Below, piece after piece: positions 7,822 to 16,803 of a stretch of DNA of 64,000 nucleotides. Numbering within the stretch: position 1 is the stretch's first letter; every line of letters starts with the position of its first letter. The notes under the pieces were generated by a model. That model had not been told where the DNA came from, made no database searches, and saw nothing but the letters and a program-made list of their open reading frames with translations. Origin of the DNA: Mycobacterium sp. EPa45 (GTDB lineage: Bacteria > Actinomycetota > Actinomycetes > Mycobacteriales > Mycobacteriaceae); assembly GCF_001021385.1 (NCBI RefSeq), contig NZ_CP011773.1:4526001-4590000 (forward strand), written 5' to 3'. The translations under genes and the position numbers were made by a program.

Positions 7822-9173
7822 TAGCCGCCCCCTCCCGTCGGCGGAGCCGGCGGGGCCAGTGCCGACGGATTAGCCTGTGTCCCATAGGGTCCGGCGAAGA
7901 TCGGCTGAACGCCGGTCGCAGCCAGCTGTTCCCGGGTGTAGATCTCGGTGCCTGGAACCGCGGTCGGCGCAGGTGGCACCAACGGCAGGATCGGACCCGC
8001 GGCGGCGATCGCAGCCGGTGGCGGGGCCACTGGGGGATTGTCGGCGAAGACGTCGGGCGGCGGCGGCGCCACCCCTGTCTTCAGCGGGTCATAGGTGTAG
8101 TTCAGGTAGTACGGATCGCCCGGCGCGGGAATCAGCTGTGCTTCCGCATCTCCCCATCGGGTACCCAGCATCAGCGTGCGCTTCAAGCGCGGGATGGTCA
8201 GGTCGATGGTCGCGAACAGGTTGTAGTAATCACCACGGATAGCGCGGTCCATGAAGCTCTGGGTGAACGGAAAGTGGATCGCATATTCCAGTACCGCATT
8301 CAGGTCCGGACCCAAGTCGGCGAAGGCCTTGATTGCCGGTTCGAGGTTCTTCAGGTTCGCCACCAGGTCGGCCTGCGATTCGTTCACAAGGGTATTGGCG
8401 GTGTCGCTGAAGGTGCCGAGCTTGCGCAACGCTGTTGTCAGCGTTGGCCTCTCTTTGATCAATACTTCGATCGCGGGCGGGATCTTCTGCAGCGCCGCGG
8501 CCAGGTCGTCACGCTGCCCGGCGAACGTTGATGCCATTCGATTCAGCGACTGGATCGTCGAGACGATGTTGTCCCGTTGGCTGTCCAAGGTTCCGACGAA
8601 AGTGTCCAGCCGGGTGATCAGGTCACGGAATGCGGCCTCGTTGCCGCTGACCGCTGTGCTGAAGTTGTGGATGACATCGCCGATCTGCCCCAGGCCGCCG
8701 CCGTTGACGACCGCCGCCAGCGATGCCAGCGTCTGCTCGGTGGTCGGGTAGGTCGAGGCTTTGTTGAGTGGGATCGTCGCGCCCGGGCTCAGCTTGCCGC
8801 TGGGGGCCTGTCCGACAGGCGAATTCAGCGAAAGATGCATGGAGCCCAGCAGGCTGGTCTGGCCCACGCTGGCGACCGCATTCGCCGGCACGACGATATC
8901 GGGCTTCACCGAGAACTCCACGTCAGCGTGCCAGTTCTTGACGGTCATCTTGCGCACGCTGCCGACGACGACGTCGTTCATCATTACCGGCGAATTCGGT
9001 TCCAGCGTCGAGACATTGGCGATCTCGACGTGGTAGACGCTGGCATCCGAGCCCCGGCCGACTGTGCCGGGCAGCGGCAGTGAGTTGACACCCTGGAAGG
9101 AACAGGCACTCGTAGTCAGCACGACCCCGCAGCCGGCGATCAGAGCCCGTTGCAAAGACTTTCCGCCGATCAT
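7821..9173 (-). CDS. mceE: MceE-type lipoprotein subunit of a Mce lipid importer
   Basis: 450 residues. The N-terminus carries a lipobox-like signal (VVLTTSACS, Cys near residue 24), as expected for the E subunit (LprK type). The MCE domain follows (YHVEIANVSTLEPNSPVMMN, VVVGSVRKM), then a helical needle region with repeated Asp/Leu heptads. The C-terminus is proline-rich and ends PPTGGGG. It overlaps mceD by four bases (ATGA) and mceF by one, indicating translational coupling through the operon. Anchoring by a lipid rather than a membrane helix distinguishes it from A-D and F. Confidence 0.93.
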   Translation of the reverse strand: MIGGKSLQRALIAGCGVVLTTSACSFQGVNSLPLPGTVGRGSDASVYHVEIANVSTLEPNSPVMMNDVVVGSVRKMTVKNWHADVEFSVKPDIVVPANAVASVGQTSLLGSMHLSLNSPVGQAPSGKLSPGATIPLNKASTYPTTEQTLASLAAVVNGGGLGQIGDVIHNFSTAVSGNEAAFRDLITRLDTFVGTLDSQRDNIVSTIQSLNRMASTFAGQRDDLAAALQKIPPAIEVLIKERPTLTTALRKLGTFSDTANTLVNESQADLVANLKNLEPAIKAFADLGPDLNAVLEYAIHFPFTQSFMDRAIRGDYYNLFATIDLTIPRLKRTLMLGTRWGDAEAQLIPAPGDPYYLNYTYDPLKTGVAPPPPDVFADNPPVAPPPAAIAAAGPILPLVPPAPTAVPGTEIYTREQLAATGVQPIFAGPYGTQANPSALAPPAPPTGGGG

Positions 9174-10597
9174 GGCGTCCCTCCTGCCTCAGCGGCCATC
9201 GGCGGTCCTGGCGCCGGACCGGGCGCGGGTCCTGCTGGGTTCAACATGCCGGGCAGCGAGGAGATCACCGAAGGCGGTATGGCCGGGGATCCACCGGGCA
9301 GCAGCTGGGCGGCACCGGGTGGCGCCTCCCCGGGGGCACGTCCCGTGAACCCTGGCGGTCCCGGAAGCACACCTTCGTACGCCGAATGGTACGGCGGCAG
9401 CGGTGGGATGTCGGGCGTCGGTCCACCTGCGCCGGGCGCGAGGTTGGGCTCGGAGTAGATGAGCTCGTCCGGCGCGGCGGAGGGCATCAAGTAGGGATCG
9501 ATTCCGATTGGCAGGTAGTTGAAGTTCAGCAGGCGAAGCGCCGGTCCGAGGTACTGGCTGCAGAGTTTCGCCGTCTCCGGGGCGGTGGTGTTCTCGATCG
9601 CACCGATTGCGCCACAAACGAATTCGGTCGGATTGGAGAAGTTGTTCAGCACGAACTGTCCCACCGCGCTACCGGACGACGGGTTGTAGATGTTGTAGGC
9701 GTTGCCCAACGCGTTCGGGGCGATGTGGAGAATGTTTTCGATCTCCATCTTGTTGTTGAGCAAGTTCGTCGTGACGTTGGTCAGCCGGTGTAGCTGCTCG
9801 GAGGTCTGATCGCGGCTGCCCGCGACGAACCGCTGGATGTCGACGATCGCCACCGAGAGGTTCTTCAGCGCCGCGTCGAGGTCCGACCGGTTTCCGTCGA
9901 TCACGCTGGTCAGCGTCGCCAACCGATTCTGGAACATCACCACCTGCTCGTTGCTGTCACGCAGAGTCGTGACGAAGGTCTGCAGGTTCGTGATGATGTC
10001 GACGACGTTGCCGCTGCCGTTGGCCAGCACTCGGGATACCCCGGCGAGCTCGGTGATGGTTTGACGTAGTTTGTCGCCGTTGCCATCGAGCGCGTTGGCG
10101 GCACTGTCGATAAAGCGCGATACCGACGTCCCCGAGACGCCGCTCTGCGGTCCTAGGTCGGTCGCCAGTCTGGTCAGTTGCTCCTTGACCTCGTCCCACT
10201 CCACCGGAATCGCGGTGCGGTCCAACGGGATCACCGTGTCGGCAGGCATCTCCTTCTGCCCGGTGTTCTTCCGGTATGCCGGGGTGAGTTGAACGTAGCG
10301 GGCGGCAACCAGGTTCTGCGCCACGATCACCGCCTTCGCATCAGCGGGAACGGGCACATCACGGTCGACGTCGAGCACCAGTTTCGTCTGAGTGCCTTGC
10401 GGTTCGATCGCCTTGATGGTTCCGACCTTGACGCCTGACACCCGCACGTCGTCCCCGGGATAGATACCGGTGGCGGTCGTGAACAACGCGGAGATGGTCT
10501 TCGGTCCGAAGAAGACGTTGCGGACCAGCACCACCGCGCCCACCACGAGAAGGCCGACCAGAGCGACGATCAGTACTTTCACCCAACGCTTGTTCAT
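9170..10597 (-). CDS. mceD: MceD-type subunit of a Mce lipid importer
   Basis: 475 residues. Membrane helix at residues 7-27 (VLIVALVGLLVVGAVVLV), MCE domain (ISALFTTATGIYPGDDVRVS, then GVKVGTIKAIEPQG), a long alpha-helical region (RDSNEQVVMFQNRLATLTSV), and a proline-rich tail (PAPGPAPGPPM). Start and stop overlap neighbouring genes by one and four bases. The conserved GxxVGxVxxI turn is present as in the other five subunits. The assignment to D rests on its position between C and E and on the proline-rich tail. Confidence 0.93.
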   Translation of the reverse strand: MNKRWVKVLIVALVGLLVVGAVVLVRNVFFGPKTISALFTTATGIYPGDDVRVSGVKVGTIKAIEPQGTQTKLVLDVDRDVPVPADAKAVIVAQNLVAARYVQLTPAYRKNTGQKEMPADTVIPLDRTAIPVEWDEVKEQLTRLATDLGPQSGVSGTSVSRFIDSAANALDGNGDKLRQTITELAGVSRVLANGSGNVVDIITNLQTFVTTLRDSNEQVVMFQNRLATLTSVIDGNRSDLDAALKNLSVAIVDIQRFVAGSRDQTSEQLHRLTNVTTNLLNNKMEIENILHIAPNALGNAYNIYNPSSGSAVGQFVLNNFSNPTEFVCGAIGAIENTTAPETAKLCSQYLGPALRLLNFNYLPIGIDPYLMPSAAPDELIYSEPNLAPGAGGPTPDIPPLPPYHSAYEGVLPGPPGFTGRAPGEAPPGAAQLLPGGSPAIPPSVISSLPGMLNPAGPAPGPAPGPPMAAEAGGTP

Positions 10598-11679
10598 CAG
10601 CGGGACCCTCCCGGAATGCCGTTGTACGGCAGCGGCAACTCGGCACGCGGTCCCGCGTTGTCCGGGGGCTGACCGGCGTTGACGCCGCGACGGAAGCCGA
10701 ACGCATAATCCATGAACGGCTGCAGGAGCTGCGCGGGCTGCAGGTTCGGCACGAAGGCGTTGTAATAAGGGCCATTGGCCAGCGTCTCGCCCTCGGACAG
10801 GATGAACTTTTTCACATTCGGCAGCATCGCTGCGATGTTGTCTTTGTTCTTCTCCAGCACGGCGACAACGGAATTCAGCCGCCGCAAGGTCGGCGCGAGC
10901 TTGTCCTCGTTGTCGTGGACCAGCCCGGTCAACTGCGCAGACACCGCGGCGGTGTTGGCCAGCAGGTCGACGATCGCCTCGCGCCGGTCATTCAGCACAC
11001 CCAACAGGTCGTTGGCATTGAGTATCAGCGTGTTCAGCTGCTGGCTGCGCTGGCCCAGCACCGTGGTGACATCGGCGGCACTCTTGAGCAGACCGGCCAG
11101 GTTTTCGTTGCGGCTGTTCAGCGATCGGGACAGCCGGCTCAGACCGTCGAACGTCGGCCCGAGCTTCGGGGCGAGCTGGTCAATGGTGGCCGAGAGTGTG
11201 TCCAGCGACTGATTGAGCGATGCGGTGTCGGTTCCGGCCGTGTTGCTGGTCAGGTCGCTCACAGCGTCGGTGAGTGAATACGGCGAGGAGGTACGGGTCG
11301 TCGGGATCACATCGGCGGAGCGCAGGCTACCGCTGCCCGCGGACTCAAGGGTGAGCACACGCTCCCCCAGCAGCGAGCCGGTGCGGATGTGGGCGGCAGT
11401 CTGCGAGCCCAGCGCGTACTTGCCCGCCGTCGTGAAGGTGACCAGCGCGTCGCCGTTGTCCAGCGAAACATCGGTCACCGAACCGATTTTGATCCCGGAC
11501 AGGGTCACGTCGTTGCCGGTTGTGATCCCGCCGGCCTCGGTGAACAGCGCCTGATGACGGACAGAGGTGGCCAGCTGCAACAGTCGCTCGGGCTGCAGGC
11601 CAACCGCGATCACCAACAGGATCAACACCGCGCCGAGGAAGCCGGCACGCCACAGGTTAGAAGCTCGGTATTTCAGCAT
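10597..11679 (-). CDS. mceC: MceC-type subunit of a Mce lipid importer
   Basis: 360 residues from the ATG at 11679, which overlaps the mceB stop as TAATG; a GTG at 11694 is less likely. Membrane helix (GFLGAVLILLVIAVGL), MCE domain (LFTEAGGITTGNDVTLSG, IKIGSVTDVSLDNG), then a helical region with NRN/DRR heptads and a short C-terminus without the long proline tail of D-F. It is part of the heterohexameric channel. One-base overlaps on both sides keep subunit production stoichiometric. Confidence 0.93.
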   Translation of the reverse strand: MLKYRASNLWRAGFLGAVLILLVIAVGLQPERLLQLATSVRHQALFTEAGGITTGNDVTLSGIKIGSVTDVSLDNGDALVTFTTAGKYALGSQTAAHIRTGSLLGERVLTLESAGSGSLRSADVIPTTRTSSPYSLTDAVSDLTSNTAGTDTASLNQSLDTLSATIDQLAPKLGPTFDGLSRLSRSLNSRNENLAGLLKSAADVTTVLGQRSQQLNTLILNANDLLGVLNDRREAIVDLLANTAAVSAQLTGLVHDNEDKLAPTLRRLNSVVAVLEKNKDNIAAMLPNVKKFILSEGETLANGPYYNAFVPNLQPAQLLQPFMDYAFGFRRGVNAGQPPDNAGPRAELPLPYNGIPGGSR

Positions 11680-12704
11680 TAGGGCTCCGCACACCTACCG
11701 GTCTCTTGTTTGATCATCGGGAAGACCCCGGTCCGTCCCTGAAGATCAGTCACACGAATGGACAGGCCACAGATGTAGTACATGATCCAGCCGCCATACG
11801 CTCCGAGCCGCGCCATCTTGCGATAGTTGTCGGGCCCACGCTGCAGCCCTCTGTCGAGAACGATCTTGTTGTCGTCCATCAACGGCGCCAGCCGGTTGAG
11901 CTGCTCGATATCGCCCTTCAGCGGGGCACGCGCCTCGTTGAGAAGACTGGTGAGCGAGGCGGTTCCGTTGTCCAGCTGAGTGATTGCGGTGCCGATCGGC
12001 TCGCGATCCTGTGACAGACCGGTGATCAGTTGCTCCAGTTTGTCGATCGCGCCAGAGAACTTGTCACCGTCCTTGGCGAGCGTGTCGACGACAACCTTGA
12101 GGTTGTCGATGAGTTGCTCGACCGTCTGACTGTTGTCGGCCAACGCATTCGAGAATGACGTGGTCTTACCGAGCAGTGAGTCGAGGGTGTCGCCCTGGCC
12201 CTGCAGGATATTGATCAGCGATGCGGTGAGCGCGTTGACATCTTGCGGGTTGAGCCCCTGGATCACCGGCCGCAGGCCACCCAGAAGAAGGTCCAGGTCC
12301 AGCGCACCCTGGGTGCGGTCCTTGGGAATCTGGGATCCCGCCGGCAGTACTCGCGTCGAGCCGGGTCCGTCGATCAGATCCAGATAACGATCCCCGGTGA
12401 GGTTCAGATAACGCACTGCCGCTTGGGTTCCCGTGGTCAAGACGATGTCACGGTCAGCGTCGAACTTGACCAGAACGCTCTTGTCCGGTTGCAGGTCAAC
12501 GCTGTTGACCGTGCCGACCCGGACCCCCGCGACCCGCACGGTATCACCGTCCTTGAGCCGGGAGGCGTCGGCGAACACCGCCGAGTAGCCGGAGGTCGAA
12601 CCGCTGCGGTAATTGCTGAATGTCACGAACAGGAATGCGGTCAGGACCACCATCACAACGGCGAACACGCCGAACTTGATGAGTGTGCTTGTGGTGCGCA
12701 TCAT
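11679..12704 (-). CDS. mceB: MceB-type subunit of a Mce lipid importer
   Basis: 341 residues from the ATG at 12704, which overlaps the mceA stop as ATGATG; the second ATG at 12701 is equally possible. Membrane helix (IKFGVFAVVMVVLTAFLFVT), MCE domain (YSAVFADASRLKDGDTVRVA, GVRVGTVNSVDLQ), a helical needle, and a C-terminal CGLSIRV...GRCAEP with two cysteines, as is common in MceB. No independent ribosome-binding site is visible, so translation probably depends on coupling to mceA. Confidence 0.93.
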   Translation of the reverse strand: MMRTTSTLIKFGVFAVVMVVLTAFLFVTFSNYRSGSTSGYSAVFADASRLKDGDTVRVAGVRVGTVNSVDLQPDKSVLVKFDADRDIVLTTGTQAAVRYLNLTGDRYLDLIDGPGSTRVLPAGSQIPKDRTQGALDLDLLLGGLRPVIQGLNPQDVNALTASLINILQGQGDTLDSLLGKTTSFSNALADNSQTVEQLIDNLKVVVDTLAKDGDKFSGAIDKLEQLITGLSQDREPIGTAITQLDNGTASLTSLLNEARAPLKGDIEQLNRLAPLMDDNKIVLDRGLQRGPDNYRKMARLGAYGGWIMYYICGLSIRVTDLQGRTGVFPMIKQETGRCAEP

Positions 12705-13978
12705 CCGGGCTGGCCGATCTGTGCGGTGTTGCGCGGCGGCCCGTCCAGCGGACCGAACAACAGCTGCTTGAGTCCATCGGAGTTCAGCAGGATGCCCTGG
12801 TTGCCGTACTGCCACGGATTGGCGCCGACATCGGTCACCAGATACTTGGACTTGTTCCCGAAGCCGACGTACGGCAGGCCCATGCACTGCGGGCCGCCCT
12901 TGGCCGCGACCTTGGGGAGATTCGACGGGTAGCGGTACCTGTCAATGCCCAGTGTGAAGGCGACAGCGACAGCGACGCCGGGGTCCTGCAGTGGAGGCGA
13001 CAGCCGGATCCAGTTCATGCCTTTGAGCGTGCAGTCGATCACCGGTGCGTACTCGTTGAACAACGCCGTGGTGGGTGTCAACAGATGAAGCACCTTGCTC
13101 AGTGCCGGCTGGTTGGTGCCGAGCACCTCATTGCCTTCGTCGGCCAGCCCGATCATGTTGACCAGGAACGTATCCAGGTTCTGCTGCTCATCGACGATGC
13201 TGTCGCTGACCTTGTTCGCGTTCTGCACGGTCTTGACCAGATTCGGTGCGGCATCTGCATAAGCTGCCGACACCGGCGCGCTGAGTTCGATGTCCTTGGC
13301 CAGGTTGGGCAGGCTTGGCTCCATCTTGGCCAACAGTTGGTCGAAGTCCTTGATGGTCTGGCCGAATTGCTTGCCACGCCCGGCGAACGCTTCCGAGAGT
13401 GCACCCAGAGTGGCGTTGAGCTGCGTCGGGTCGATCTTGTTGAGGACCTGCGTCAGCTGCTGGAAGACCGTGTTGATCTCGACCGTGACGTGCTGGCCCT
13501 GCAGGACCTGGCCGGCGTACATGGGCTTCGGCGATGGGTCCGCAGGCGGTTCCAAGTTGACGTACTTGGCACCGAAGACCGTGGTCGAGGCGATGTCGGC
13601 GACGACGTTGGACGGGATCTTGCGCAGCTCGGCGGGATCCATCGAAAGGTGCAGGGCCGCCGTGCCATCGGCGCGGCTCTCGATCGACTCCACCTTGCCG
13701 ACCTGGACGCCGCGCATCTTGACCCGGGCGTCGGGGTTCATCACCAGGCCGGCGCGGTCGGAGATCACGGTCACGGGAACGGTTTTAGTGAAGTCGCCGC
13801 GGAACAGACCGACCGCGACGGCGACGATGGCGACCACGATCACCACGGTGGCCAGGCCGGCCACCGGCCGCGACCAGCTCGTTGCGCCGAAGCTGTGTCC
13901 GGTTCGGGCCGCCACCGGTGCGGCGTGGGTTTCGGTTTCAGATCGGTCGGCCGGACCCGGACCGAGATTTCGCGTCAC
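12701..13978 (-). CDS. mceA: MceA-type subunit of a Mce lipid importer
   Basis: 425 residues from a GTG at 13978, with GGGGGAG just upstream. A 30-residue cytoplasmic leader precedes a membrane helix (LATVVIVVAIVAVAVGLF). The MCE domain is DRAGLVMNPDARVKMRGV, QVGKVESIESRADG, and the hallmark TTVFGAKYVNLEPP followed by VTVEINTVFQQL. The C-terminal part has CMGLPYVGFG. In other mycobacteria MceA subunits help set substrate choice, and the mce4 system carries cholesterol. Whether this operon is mce4-like or another group needs alignment. It starts 11 bases after the permease gene. Confidence 0.94.
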   Translation of the reverse strand: MTRNLGPGPADRSETETHAAPVAARTGHSFGATSWSRPVAGLATVVIVVAIVAVAVGLFRGDFTKTVPVTVISDRAGLVMNPDARVKMRGVQVGKVESIESRADGTAALHLSMDPAELRKIPSNVVADIASTTVFGAKYVNLEPPADPSPKPMYAGQVLQGQHVTVEINTVFQQLTQVLNKIDPTQLNATLGALSEAFAGRGKQFGQTIKDFDQLLAKMEPSLPNLAKDIELSAPVSAAYADAAPNLVKTVQNANKVSDSIVDEQQNLDTFLVNMIGLADEGNEVLGTNQPALSKVLHLLTPTTALFNEYAPVIDCTLKGMNWIRLSPPLQDPGVAVAVAFTLGIDRYRYPSNLPKVAAKGGPQCMGLPYVGFGNKSKYLVTDVGANPWQYGNQGILLNSDGLKQLLFGPLDGPPRNTAQIGQPG

Positions 13979-13989
13979 GTCATCTCCCC

Positions 13990-14838
13990 CTATCCGGACA
14001 GGTTGAAGTTGCCGTTGGAGCCGTAGATGGCCAGGGATATGAGCAGGGTGACCGAGACGACGACGATCAGGGAGGTGCGCACGGCGTTGCCGACGGCGAC
14101 TCCGACTCCGGAGGGTCCGCCGGTGGCGAAGTAGCCGAAGTAGGTGTGGATCAACAGGATCGTGATCGCCATCAACACCGCCTGCAGAAACGACCACAAC
14201 AGGTCGATCGGGTTGAGGAAGGTGTTGAAGTAGTGGTCGTACAAACCGCCGGATTGCCCGAAGAGCACCACGGTGGTGAACTGCGACGCCACGAAACTCA
14301 AAATGACGGCAATGGAGTAGAGCGGGGTGATGGCCACCATGCCGGCCACGATCCGGGTGGAGACCAAATATTCCACCGGCGGGATGCCCATCGATTCCAG
14401 GGCGTCGATCTCCTCATTGATCCGCATCGCCCCCAACTGGGCAGTCACCCCGGCCCCGAACGTCGCCGCCAGGCCGATCCCGGCCACCACCGGCGCCGAG
14501 ATCCTGACGTTGATGAAGGCGGCCAAAAACCCGGTGAGCGCTTCGATACCGATATTGCCCAGCGAGCTGTAGCCCTGCACCGCCAACGTCCCACCAGCAG
14601 CCAGGGTCAAGAACCCGACGATCACCACAGTGCCGCCGATCATCGCCAGCGTGCCCGCACCCATCGAGATCTCAGCGATCAACCGGATGATCTCTTTACG
14701 GAAATGGATCGCCGCGTGCGGGGTACCGGCGATCGCGCGGCCGTAAAAGATGGTGTGGTCCCCGATCCGCCCGAAGGTGCCCAACGGGCGGCGCACCTGA
14801 CGGGCGATCCGCGGATACAACGCCTGCAGTGATGCCAT
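13990..14838 (-). CDS. yrbEB: YrbE (MlaE-type) permease, second copy (B)
   Basis: 282 residues, five or six membrane helices, and the conserved MlaE signature GAMRINEEIDALESMGIPPVEYLVSTR split between a coupling helix and the following membrane segment. Together with YrbEA it forms the inner-membrane permease that, with an MceG ATPase encoded elsewhere (none is seen here), drives Mce import. The start overlaps the yrbEA stop by one base (TGATG). The C-terminus ends in a short tail, GSNGNFNLSG. Confidence 0.95.
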   Translation of the reverse strand: MASLQALYPRIARQVRRPLGTFGRIGDHTIFYGRAIAGTPHAAIHFRKEIIRLIAEISMGAGTLAMIGGTVVIVGFLTLAAGGTLAVQGYSSLGNIGIEALTGFLAAFINVRISAPVVAGIGLAATFGAGVTAQLGAMRINEEIDALESMGIPPVEYLVSTRIVAGMVAITPLYSIAVILSFVASQFTTVVLFGQSGGLYDHYFNTFLNPIDLLWSFLQAVLMAITILLIHTYFGYFATGGPSGVGVAVGNAVRTSLIVVVSVTLLISLAIYGSNGNFNLSG

Positions 14839-15644
14839 CAGCGTGCGCTCATCCGGATACCGATCGCCGTCACCACGACGTTGACCACGAACAACGCCAT
14901 AAACGCGTACACCACCGTCTCATTGACCGCATTGCCCACCGCCTTGGCGCCACCCCCGGTGATCGTCAACCCCCGATAACACGCCACCAGACCGGCAATA
15001 AGACCGAACATCAACGCTTTGACACACGAGATGATCACCTCAGGCACCCCGGTCAACAGCGTGATCCCCGCGGCGAACGCACCAGGATTGACATCCTGGA
15101 CGAACACCGAGAACACATACCCACCCAAAATCCCGATGATCACCACCAACGAGTTCAACAACAACGCAACAAGTCCTGAGGCCAGCATCCGCGGCGTCAC
15201 CAAGCGCTGCACCGGATTGATCCCCAACACCTCCATCGCATCGATCTCTTCACGGATCGTGCGCGACCCCAAATCCGCACACATCGCCGTCGCCCCGGCA
15301 CCGGCCACGATCAACACCGTCACCAACGGACCCACCTGGGTCACCGCACCAAACGCCGCACCCGCCCCCGAGAGATCAGCAGCACCCAACTCCCGCAACA
15401 AAATATTGAGGGTGAACGACACCAACACCGTGAACGGAATCGCCACCAACAACGTCGGCGCCAACGACACCCGCGCCACAAACCACGACTGCTCCAAAAA
15501 CTCCCGCCACTGAAACGGCTTGCGAAACACAAACCGCACCGCATCCGCCGACATCGCAAACAACCCACCGATAGCCTGCATCGGCCCAGCCGCACTACTC
15601 AACGCAATGCCCGGCGACCAACGATCCGGCCCTTTACCCGCCAT
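14838..15644 (-). CDS. yrbEA: YrbE (MlaE-type) permease, first copy (A)
   Basis: 268 residues. The N-terminus is cytoplasmic up to about residue 55, followed by five membrane helices. The MlaE signature is complete: LGSRTIREEIDAMEVLGINP followed by VQRLVTPRML. Its start codon lies inside the 3' end of the upstream thiolase gene (11-base overlap), so importer translation is directly coupled to an enzyme gene of beta-oxidation. In the classic mce operons I know, yrbE is usually the first or second gene after a regulator, so this upstream fusion to catabolic genes is notable. Confidence 0.95.
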   Translation of the reverse strand: MAGKGPDRWSPGIALSSAAGPMQAIGGLFAMSADAVRFVFRKPFQWREFLEQSWFVARVSLAPTLLVAIPFTVLVSFTLNILLRELGAADLSGAGAAFGAVTQVGPLVTVLIVAGAGATAMCADLGSRTIREEIDAMEVLGINPVQRLVTPRMLASGLVALLLNSLVVIIGILGGYVFSVFVQDVNPGAFAAGITLLTGVPEVIISCVKALMFGLIAGLVACYRGLTITGGGAKAVGNAVNETVVYAFMALFVVNVVVTAIGIRMSAR

Positions 15645-16803
15645 CGGTACCCGGTCCTTCCAGAATCGTCACCGCAGCGACTGCCGTCGGCCCACCGATG
15701 TTGTGCGCCAGTCCGATTCGGGCGCCGTCGACCTGGTTGCCGGCCTCGCCGCGCAACTGGTCGAAGAGCTCCACACATTGGGCGACCCCGGTAGCACCGG
15801 GCGGGTGCCCCTTGGCCTTCAGTCCGCCGCTGGGATTCACCGGCAAGGCTCCCCCTACACAAGTCACCTCGGCCTCCATCAACTTCCAGGCCTCCGCAGG
15901 TTCGGCGAAGCCGAGATCTTCATAACTGATCAGCTCGATGCCGGTGAAGAAATCGTGAACTTCAGCCACATTGATATCAGCAGGCGACAAATTTGCCATA
16001 TTGAACGCTCTTTTCGCGGCGCGGGTCGTCGCGGGAAATGTCGTCATGTCCGCCTTGTGTTGGTGCATCACGGAGTCCAGCCCGAGGCCCACCCCGCGGA
16101 TCCACACCGGCCGGTCGGTAAAGCGGTCCACGACATCCTCGGCGGCCAACAAAAGCGCTGCGGCGCCGTCGCTTTGGGGCGCGCAGTCGTAAACGCCGAA
16201 CGGCGTCACGACCGTCGGCGCGGCCATTACCTCCTCGATCGTGACCTCGAACCGGAGCCGCGCTTTCGGATTGGTCAGCCCGTGCCGATGATTTTTGACG
16301 GCGACCATTGCCATGTGTTCACGCGTGGCCGGAGTTTCGTGCAAATAACGCGCAACATGGAGAGCAAACCCGGCGGGCGCAACCAATCCCAGCGGGTAAT
16401 CCCACGCCATATCCCGGGCCATCGCTTCCCACTCCCACAGCAACTGCTTGGAAGCGGTCTCGCGCAGCTTGTCCGCGCCCATCACCAACGCGACGTCGGC
16501 AGCCCCGGAGGCGACACCGTAGAGGGCGTTGCGGACCGCGTCATTGCCGGTCGCACAAGAGTTCTCGATGCGGGTCACCGGCAAGTCGGGCAACCCGAGT
16601 GAGTCGGCGAGGATCCCCGCCGGGAACCCGTCCGGCGTTCCCATCGCACCGAACCAGGCCGCATCGATCTCAGACTTGTTGACGCCCTTGTCAACCCGGG
16701 CCGCGCACTCGGCGAACGCCATCGGCAGCAGGTCCTTGAGTCCGAGGGCGAAGTGCTCCCCAAACGCCGTCATACCGGCACCCACGATCGCGACGCGCCT
16801 CAT
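15634..16803 (-). CDS. Thiolase of the lipid-transfer-protein (SCP-x) family
   Basis: 389 residues from the ATG at 16803, overlapping the previous gene as ATGA. Thiolase fold: VAIVGAGMTAFGEH at the N-terminus, ENSCATGNDAV with Cys near residue 83, DCAPQSDGAAALLLA, EVHDFFTGIELISYEDLGF, then NPSGGLKAKGHPPGATG. The nucleophilic Cys and GHP loop are intact, so a true thiolase reaction is possible, unlike the fused protein at 38212. Its immediate partner is the HMG-CoA-synthase/DUF35 protein upstream. Thiolase plus DUF35 pairs are known to act as complexes in sterol side-chain breakdown and in archaeal mevalonate synthesis; a complex here is inference. Confidence 0.88.
   Translation of the reverse strand: MRRVAIVGAGMTAFGEHFALGLKDLLPMAFAECAARVDKGVNKSEIDAAWFGAMGTPDGFPAGILADSLGLPDLPVTRIENSCATGNDAVRNALYGVASGAADVALVMGADKLRETASKQLLWEWEAMARDMAWDYPLGLVAPAGFALHVARYLHETPATREHMAMVAVKNHRHGLTNPKARLRFEVTIEEVMAAPTVVTPFGVYDCAPQSDGAAALLLAAEDVVDRFTDRPVWIRGVGLGLDSVMHQHKADMTTFPATTRAAKRAFNMANLSPADINVAEVHDFFTGIELISYEDLGFAEPAEAWKLMEAEVTCVGGALPVNPSGGLKAKGHPPGATGVAQCVELFDQLRGEAGNQVDGARIGLAHNIGGPTAVAAVTILEGPGTDGG

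Noticed and set aside
14829..15513. Open frames on the plus strand opposite yrbEA
   Set aside because: They are shadows of a highly conserved permease gene; the minus strand has the MlaE signature and membrane helices.
15520..16602. A 360-codon frame opposite the thiolase at 15634
   Set aside because: The frame lacks domains and a ribosome-binding site, while the minus-strand protein has complete thiolase motifs.
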